Assembly (NCBI GenBank): GCA_021200345.1 | Contig: JAJQGR010000205.1 | Span: 1-9,581 of the forward strand | DNA length: 9,581 bases | From: Lachnospiraceae bacterium | Lineage (GTDB): Bacteria; Bacillota; Clostridia; Lachnospirales; Lachnospiraceae | Reading direction: 5' to 3' | In this document: positions 5,777 through 9,581 of the stretch, one piece after another | Numbering within the stretch: position 1 is the first letter of the stretch | Layout: every line of letters starts with the position of its first letter | Notes under the pieces: model-generated | What the model saw: only the letters and a program-made list of their open reading frames with translations | Told to the model about the DNA's origin: nothing | The model's database searches: none | Program-made: the position numbers and the translations under genes

Positions 5777-7753
5777 ATGGCAGATGATAAGAAAATAACC
5801 CCCATATATCGTCGCCGCTGCGCGCTCTGCGGACATGACAATCCTATGGACGCGTCTGTGTGTGAAAACAAATCCTGCAGGGCGCAGCTGGGACTGTACG
5901 GCAGACTGGTGGATCTGACGGAGGAAGAGGATTATCTCCAGTGGAAGCAGAAAAAGCAGCAGGAGACGATACAGACAGACCAGGGAACGACGTCCAGCGC
6001 TGACAGGCCATGGAATTTTGGCGACAATCAGAGCTCCTCTGGGCAGACCAGCACTTCGGTCAACGGGCAAAGTACCATTTCGGGCGGCACATCATCTGAC
6101 GAAAAAAATACAGGGCAGACTGGCACATCCTCCGGCGGATTGCTGCAGGGAGGAACTGGAATTGTCGTCAAGGCTGCCGCGGCAATCCTGGGGGTGCTTT
6201 TGGCATCCGCAGTGATTGGAGGCCTCATCAGCAGATCTCAGCCCTCAGGTTCCGATGATCAGACGGAGGAAACGGTATCTCCGGGAGATGACGAAAACGA
6301 CGACAATTCCGGTGGTGATGATGGCGCTGGAAACGACGATGGCTCCGGCGATGATGATTCGGGCAATGGTGATGCCGGAAATGATGACGGCACAGGGAAT
6401 GACGATGGTTCCGGCGATGATGGAAATGACACAGGCAATCAGACAGGTACCATGACTCTGGTGGCGGAGCCCTTAGCCTCCACTGCCATCATGCTGGACG
6501 GGGCGGGAGCCATGGATCTCTTATTCTATGCTACCGATGAGTTAAGCTTTGATACGAAATCAGACGGAGAGTACACCGGCCGTTCGTTTGATGGTACGGC
6601 TTCGGACTATGATGTGTTGTTCTCCTACATAGAACTTCTGTGCAGCGAATATAATTTTGAACTGGCGGATGATCCCTATTATGAGGTGAAAAAATCTGTC
6701 ACTGTCTTTGATTTTGTGCTGACCTACACAGGCATGGAGCAGATGACCGGTAGTGGCATTAACGGCCTTTTCAGCGGCGTTAGCGGAGATATCATGATTT
6801 ACGGCACTATCGAAAGAGACACTCTGGAGGGTTTCTTTTACTATGACCCTGCACTGGAAATGATTGATGAGGGTTGGCGGTACGGCTCCTCCACAGGAGG
6901 AAATGAACTGGTGGGGACTTCCGCTGGCGCTGGGCTGTACCGGCTGGCGGACGGCAGCTTCCAGACCACCGACGGGCGATTGAGCGCGGCGGTGGGAGAG
7001 GCCATGCTGATTACGGATGGCGTGGAGGAAACACAACTCGCCAGATATGTCTGGGACAATGATGCTGATTGCCAGGAGATTTTTGTGGAAAACAGTCTTG
7101 GGACCACCCTGGTGAAGATTCGCTTTCCCAACACCACAACGCTGGCTTCCGGACAGATTTACACGGAATATCGGTTTATGGTGGACAATTCAGGGGACGC
7201 GGTGACACGTCTGGGGGTGTACGATAAAGTCCCGCCTCTGAACTGGAAAAATATGTTTGTCTGCGTCCATGGGGATGATTATGTGGCGCCGATCCGGGGT
7301 ATGATCGGAGAGATGACCAGGCTGAACATCAGGGTTCTTTATGTGGAGGAGGATTCTGTAGCGGTGTTTTATTTCTGTACCCGGTTCAAAAGCTCTCCCA
7401 ATGAGGTGGAGGGGCTCATCGCCGTGTCCATCGGCGAAGACAGCGTGGTGGAGAATCAGCCGGATGGGGAGTATACCATCTATGTGGGTGAGAGCATAGA
7501 AATTACCGGTCCCTGGGAATCTGGCGCGGGACACAGCCTGTGGACCTGGGAGTATCTGGAGGGCTCCCAGTTTTCCGAGCTGACAGGCACCACCTCCCAG
7601 ACCTGCACTTTGACAGGAAATAAGGCGGGAGATGTGAGAGTGAAGGTGACCTACGATTATTCCGTCAGCGAACCGGACGTGCTGACCGGCATTTCCAAAA
7701 CGGTACAGAAAGTTCAGGAGCAGGAGTTTGTGGTGCATATTGTGAATAAATAA
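5777..7753 (+). CDS. Zinc-ribbon, single-pass surface protein with acidic Asp/Gly stalk and probable Ig-like C-terminus
   Basis: The protein has 658 residues. The ATG at 5777 is preferred over an in-frame TTG at 5756: AGAGGAG (5761-5767) lies 9 nt before the ATG, and starting there aligns the cysteines exactly with those of the upstream surface protein (C15, C18, C29, C34). After the ribbon come a Gln/Ser/Thr-rich linker (55-125), a membrane helix at about 128-151 and a disordered Asp/Gly/Asn stalk (170-224). A large ectodomain of no recognised family follows (about 225-560). The last 95 residues (about 563-658) read as an Ig-like beta-sandwich (YVGESIEI, KAGDVRVKVTYDYS, EFVVHIV). The ribbon should be cytosolic and the rest outside. 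The layout recalls TcaA-like zinc-ribbon membrane proteins of Firmicutes, but I see no convincing homology beyond the layout. It is probably part of the same operon; the function is unknown. Confidence 0.88.
   Translation: MADDKKITPIYRRRCALCGHDNPMDASVCENKSCRAQLGLYGRLVDLTEEEDYLQWKQKKQQETIQTDQGTTSSADRPWNFGDNQSSSGQTSTSVNGQSTISGGTSSDEKNTGQTGTSSGGLLQGGTGIVVKAAAAILGVLLASAVIGGLISRSQPSGSDDQTEETVSPGDDENDDNSGGDDGAGNDDGSGDDDSGNGDAGNDDGTGNDDGSGDDGNDTGNQTGTMTLVAEPLASTAIMLDGAGAMDLLFYATDELSFDTKSDGEYTGRSFDGTASDYDVLFSYIELLCSEYNFELADDPYYEVKKSVTVFDFVLTYTGMEQMTGSGINGLFSGVSGDIMIYGTIERDTLEGFFYYDPALEMIDEGWRYGSSTGGNELVGTSAGAGLYRLADGSFQTTDGRLSAAVGEAMLITDGVEETQLARYVWDNDADCQEIFVENSLGTTLVKIRFPNTTTLASGQIYTEYRFMVDNSGDAVTRLGVYDKVPPLNWKNMFVCVHGDDYVAPIRGMIGEMTRLNIRVLYVEEDSVAVFYFCTRFKSSPNEVEGLIAVSIGEDSVVENQPDGEYTIYVGESIEITGPWESGAGHSLWTWEYLEGSQFSELTGTTSQTCTLTGNKAGDVRVKVTYDYSVSEPDVLTGISKTVQKVQEQEFVVHIVNK
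6284..6448 (+). repeat. Low-complexity Asp/Gly/Asn stalk coding region
   Basis: Residues 170-224 of the zinc-ribbon surface protein are almost only Asp, Gly, Asn and Ser, with imperfect repeats of GNDDGSGDD and GNDDGTG. The stretch follows directly after the membrane helix, so it would act as a flexible, strongly acidic stalk through the cell wall. It might bind divalent cations, but the spacing does not match RTX or EF-hand motifs. Confidence 0.8.
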
Positions 7754-7766
7754 GGCCTGGGTACAA

Positions 7767-7788
7767 AAGCCAGTCATGCTTCTGGCTT
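7767..7788. other. Inverted repeat (7-bp arms) after the surface protein gene; weak terminator candidate
   Basis: AAGCCAG (7767-7773) and CTGGCTT (7782-7788) form a 7-bp stem with an 8-nt loop, 13 bp after the stop codon at 7753. On the + strand no T-run follows (GACAGAC), so it is a poor intrinsic terminator there. Read on the - strand the stem ends in TTTT, but no - strand gene ends nearby. Its right arm overlaps the -35 element of the promoter at 7787-7815. Confidence 0.35.
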
Positions 7789-7815
7789 GACAGACATGAA
7801 GCCTTGTGATATGCT
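7787..7815 (+). promoter_or_regulatory. Sigma-A-like promoter candidate (TTGACA, 17 bp, TATGCT)
   Basis: A perfect -35 TTGACA (7787-7792) is followed after exactly 17 bp by TATGCT (7810-7815), which matches four of six consensus positions. It points toward the Rpn-family gene, with a long leader of about 220 nt. A TATAAT at 7836-7841 lies downstream in the same AT-rich stretch but has no good -35 element. Confidence 0.5.
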
Positions 7816-7913
7816 TTGAATACCTAAACATAAAGTATAATAATACAAATAAGTGGGATTTACATATATAAAATTTCGCATCCAATTGAGAAAATTTATT
7901 TCGTTTCAAAATA

Positions 7914-7927
7914 GTCGATATATCGAC
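7914..7927. promoter_or_regulatory. Perfect 14-bp palindrome, operator candidate
   Basis: GTCGATATATCGAC is a perfect palindrome. Its centre lies about 41 bp before the start point predicted from the extended -10 element at 7947-7955, so a bound dimeric regulator would cover the -35 region. The regulator is unknown and none is encoded in the window. Confidence 0.45.
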
Positions 7928-7946
7928 CTAATCCGGCAAGGTTCTA

Positions 7947-7955
7947 TGTTATACT
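7947..7955 (+). promoter_or_regulatory. Extended -10 promoter (TGTTATACT) for the Rpn-family gene
   Basis: TG (7947-7948), one base, then TATACT (7950-7955) make an extended -10 element, which can work without a good -35. No -35 is evident at 17-18 bp; the 14-bp palindrome lies there. Transcription would start near 7962, just before the hairpin at 7964-8020. Confidence 0.45.
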
Positions 7956-7963
7956 CCTTTTAT

Positions 7964-8020
7964 CGGGAGATTTTCCCTGTTATTGCGGTATTTCCCGGCA
8001 GACGAACAGGGCATCTCCGG
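7964..8020 (+). promoter_or_regulatory. 5'-leader hairpin directly upstream of the Rpn-family ribosome binding site
   Basis: CGGGAGAT (7964-7971) pairs with ATCTCCGG (8013-8020) at 7 of 8 positions. After a TTT/C internal loop, CCCTGTT (7975-7981) pairs perfectly with AACAGGG (8005-8011). The apical loop is 23 nt. No T-run follows, so it is not an intrinsic terminator. It ends 7 nt before the GGGAGGTG ribosome binding site (8028-8035) and would sit at the very 5' end of a transcript from the extended -10 promoter. It could stabilise the mRNA or control translation. Confidence 0.55.
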
Positions 8021-8040
8021 AAAATTTGGGAGGTGAAGCC

Positions 8041-8973
8041 ATGGAATCTGAGCAGAAAGTTCAGACACCTGCCAAAGAAAAAGGGGTGGCCTTTCGGCCA
8101 GAACCTCAGGGAGTACCAAAAGCAAACCGGAATGTGAAGGACAGCGTTTTTCGGAACATATTTTCGGACAAGAGATACTTACTTCAGCTGTATCAGACCC
8201 TGCACCCAGAGGATGACGATTGTACAGAGGAGGATCTGGCATGTGTGACTCTGGAACAGATTCTGGTGCGGGATATTCATAATGATCTGGGATTCATGGT
8301 CAGGGACAAAAGCCTGATTATGCTGGAAGCGCAGAGCAGTTGGACGGTGAATATTATAGTCAGGGCACTGATGTACATTATACGCACTTATCAGGATTAT
8401 TTCAGGGAAAGTGCCCAGAGTCTGTTCACCACAAAGGCAGTCCACATGCCAGAGCCAGAGATCTATGTTGTTTATTCCGGGAATGAGAAAATTGAGAGAG
8501 AATGGATTACGTTGTCCGGAGAGTTCTTTGGAGGAAAGCAGACAGCCCTGGAGGTGAGAGTGAAAGTACTTACTGGTGGCTGTGGTAATGACATTGTCAG
8601 CCAGTATATCAGTTTCACCAAAGTGGTGAATGGTCAGTTTTGCACGCTGGGGCGGACGAGAAAAGCGATTGCGGAGGCAATACAGATCTGCAGAGAACGG
8701 AATATACTGAGGGAGTACCTGGAGAGTCGGCAGAAGGAGGTGGAGGATATTATGTTTACTTTGTTCGATCAGGAAGAGATTTTGAAAGATTTTATCGCCA
8801 GTGAAAGGCGGGAGCAGGCGGAGGAAACGGCTCGGGAAGTTACAAAAGAAGTTACAAGAGAAACTGCAAGGGCACTTTATGAAAATAAGGTGGCAATAGA
8901 GATTATTGCAAAATCGTTAAAACAAAATGTCCGTACGATTGAAAGCTGGCTGGGGCTTGCTCCTCAAATGTGA
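8041..8973 (+). CDS. Rpn-family recombination-promoting nuclease (PD-(D/E)xK-type, transposase-like)
   Basis: The protein has 310 residues. The ATG at 8041 is chosen because GGGAGGTG (8028-8035) lies 5 nt before it; an in-frame TTG at 8026 has no such site. The N-terminal half reads as the PDDEXK_2/Rpn core: FRNIFSDKRYLLQLYQTLHPED, then NDLGFMVRDKSLIMLEAQSSW (81-101). D82 and E96-x-Q98 are the likely active-site residues, with Gln in place of Lys as is common in this group. Then come MYIIRTYQDYF (111-121) and a helical, charged C-terminal tail with short repeats (EVTKEVTRETAR) and a final helix pair (about 282-305, VAIEIIAKSLKQNVRTIESWLGL). Rpn proteins are DNA endonucleases linked to RecA-independent recombination and, in E. 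coli, to phage defence. The gene has its own AT-rich promoter region and is not part of the surface operon. Confidence 0.88.
   Translation: MESEQKVQTPAKEKGVAFRPEPQGVPKANRNVKDSVFRNIFSDKRYLLQLYQTLHPEDDDCTEEDLACVTLEQILVRDIHNDLGFMVRDKSLIMLEAQSSWTVNIIVRALMYIIRTYQDYFRESAQSLFTTKAVHMPEPEIYVVYSGNEKIEREWITLSGEFFGGKQTALEVRVKVLTGGCGNDIVSQYISFTKVVNGQFCTLGRTRKAIAEAIQICRERNILREYLESRQKEVEDIMFTLFDQEEILKDFIASERREQAEETAREVTKEVTRETARALYENKVAIEIIAKSLKQNVRTIESWLGLAPQM
8734..8746 (+). promoter_or_regulatory. Doubled internal Shine-Dalgarno inside the Rpn-family gene
   Basis: AAGGAGGTG (8734-8742) and an overlapping GGAGG (8742-8746) precede the in-frame ATG at 8752, leaving 11 and 5 nt. The first is a near-perfect complement of the 16S rRNA 3' end and is at least as strong as the site of the full-length gene. 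Confidence 0.55.
8752..8973 (+). CDS. Putative intragenic RpnS-like C-terminal protein (alternative start in the same frame)
   Basis: Translation from the ATG at 8752 (Met238 of the full protein) would give 73 residues, MFTLFDQEEILKDF to the shared C-terminus. This part lacks the nuclease core and is almost all helical and charged, with the EVTK/EVTR repeats and the final helix pair. In E. coli, rpn genes are known to make such a C-terminal product from an internal start; it binds the full-length nuclease and blocks it. The position and size here and the strong doubled internal Shine-Dalgarno fit that scheme. That this copy is actually translated, and acts as an antitoxin, is inference. Confidence 0.45.
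   Translation: MFTLFDQEEILKDFIASERREQAEETAREVTKEVTRETARALYENKVAIEIIAKSLKQNVRTIESWLGLAPQM
8836..8859 (+). repeat. Two tandem 12-bp repeats in the Rpn-family C-terminal region
   Basis: GAAGTTACAAAA (8836-8847) and GAAGTTACAAGA (8848-8859) match at 11 of 12 bases and encode EVTK and EVTR. They keep the frame, so a gain or loss of units would only change helix length, in both the full protein and the putative short form. Confidence 0.7.
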
Positions 8974-9037
8974 TGCATTATATGCGGGAAGAGGGCTCCC
9001 AGAGAGTCAGGGGATACTATTCAGGTCAAAATGCGTG

Positions 9038-9086
9038 GGCGCTCTTACTACTGAACTGAGTTTTAGAGGTAGCAGGAGCGCCTTTT
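9038..9086 (+). terminator. Probable intrinsic terminator after the Rpn-family gene
   Basis: GGCGCTC (9038-9044) pairs perfectly with GAGCGCC (9076-9082). The stem continues inward with G-U and A-U pairs, one mismatch, and CTAC (9048-9051) against GTAG (9069-9072). TTTT (9083-9086) follows at once. The stem is long and GC-rich, but the T-run is short, so it may be incomplete. Confidence 0.6.
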
Positions 9087-9114
9087 GCAATTTCTGCTGC
9101 TGTTCTGTTATTAT
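9085..9114 (+). promoter_or_regulatory. Promoter candidate for the last gene (TTGCAA, 18 bp, TATTAT with TG)
   Basis: TTGCAA (9085-9090) is followed after 18 bp by TATTAT (9109-9114), and a TG at 9106-9107 makes it an extended -10 element. The start point would be near 9121, giving a leader of about 30 nt. It begins in the T-run of the terminator, so the two signals form a compact boundary between transcription units. Confidence 0.45.
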
Positions 9115-9152
9115 GTTTCTGTGAGATACTTACTGTTCAGGAGGTGAAAAAT

Positions 9153-9566
9153 TTGGAAAATAAAATGCAAAAAGGAAACGTTGTGCAGGACACCCGGCGG
9201 CCGTTATGCGGGGACAGAAAATGTGTCCGGCAGATGATTCAGCTGGCGGGGCAGCTTTTAAAGGAGGAAACCGTTCCTCAAAAGGGAAGCTTTCAGCCCT
9301 GTACCGTTCAATTTCATATCGAGGGAAGCGTAAATATTGCTTTTTTGAGGATAGAATCAGTTGGTGAGGATCAAAGGCGGCTGAAAATTGGAGTGACAGA
9401 TGAACAAAGCAGGTACAGCATCTCACAGCTTGATTTTAAAGGATCCAATGAGCAGATTGCTGAATATCTGAGCAAGGAAGAGCTGGAGAATGACTGGTAT
9501 GAAAGATTTATGAAGATGTCAGAAAAGTGGTCAGAAAAGCAGGAGGAATATCCGCATTCTCCTTGA
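9153..9566 (+). CDS. Small hypothetical protein with TTG start
   Basis: The product has 137 residues. TTG at 9153 is chosen because AGGAGGTG (9139-9146) lies 6 nt before it. The GTG at 9144 is itself part of that site, and the ATG at 9165 is too far away. The protein has no membrane helix or signal peptide. It has two nearby Cys near the N-terminus (PLCGDRKC), a probable beta-rich middle (TVQFHIEGSVNIAFLRIESV, LKIGVTDEQSRYSISQLDF) and a helical, charged C-terminus (EQIAEYLSKEELENDWYERFMKM). I do not recognise the family. It seems to be transcribed from its own promoter. A link to the Rpn-family gene is possible from position but not shown. Confidence 0.72.
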   Translation: MENKMQKGNVVQDTRRPLCGDRKCVRQMIQLAGQLLKEETVPQKGSFQPCTVQFHIEGSVNIAFLRIESVGEDQRRLKIGVTDEQSRYSISQLDFKGSNEQIAEYLSKEELENDWYERFMKMSEKWSEKQEEYPHSP

Positions 9567-9581
9567 AGGTAATCTTTATAT

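Noticed and set aside
7190..7909. Open frame of 239 codons on the - strand
   Set aside because: It is antisense to the end of the zinc-ribbon surface protein gene. The translation is rich in His, Cys and Arg with no recognisable domain, and it starts inside the AT-rich noncoding region without a clear ribosome binding site.
7853..8137. Small + strand frame covering the leader and start of the Rpn-family gene
   Set aside because: It is out of frame with the Rpn-family gene, runs through the hairpin and ribosome binding site, and has no Shine-Dalgarno of its own.
8041..8973. Rpn-family gene as part of an active transposon
   Set aside because: Family members are often labelled transposase-like, but no terminal inverted repeats or target duplications flank the gene. 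The inverted repeat at 7964-8020 is a local hairpin.

Overview
The window looks like chromosomal DNA of a gut-type Clostridia, most likely Lachnospiraceae. The grounds are moderate GC, strong AGGAGG-type ribosome binding sites, and the mix of BspA-type 26-residue repeat proteins, membrane VWA proteins and an Rpn-family protein. This placement is inferred from family content and style, not from a marker gene. All supported genes are on the + strand. No rRNA, tRNA, CRISPR array or insertion sequence was seen.

Positions 1-7753 hold a tightly arranged set of five genes. The first (1-443) is the 3' end of an unrecognised protein. It overlaps by 4 bp a six-pass membrane protein with an extracytoplasmic VWA domain (440-1762). 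That gene overlaps by 8 bp a membrane-anchored subtilisin-like protease with a cytosolic Sel1-repeat head (1755-3479). After 91 bp comes a BspA/DUF285-type surface repeat protein (3571-5688). After a further 88 bp comes a second single-pass surface protein with an acidic Asp/Gly stalk and a probable C-terminal Ig-like domain (5777-7753). The last two proteins share an almost superimposable N-terminal four-cysteine zinc ribbon, although their ectodomains are unrelated. Predicted topology puts the VWA domain, the protease domain, the 26-residue repeats and the Ig-like region outside the membrane, and the zinc ribbons, the Sel1 repeats and a charged helix inside. I infer one cell-envelope module that couples adhesion or sensing ectodomains and a protease to cytosolic docking modules. 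No substrate or function is proven.

Positions 7754-8040 are AT-rich and noncoding. They hold an inverted repeat, a good sigma-A-like promoter, a perfect 14-bp palindrome, an extended -10 promoter and a strong hairpin directly upstream of the next ribosome binding site.

Positions 8041-8973 encode an Rpn-family (PD-(D/E)xK-type) protein. An in-frame internal ATG at 8752, behind a doubled Shine-Dalgarno, could make a separate 73-residue C-terminal protein. This matches the RpnL/RpnS toxin and intragenic antitoxin arrangement known from E. coli. A terminator-like hairpin (9038-9086), a promoter (9085-9114) and a small unrecognised gene with a TTG start (9153-9566) close the window.
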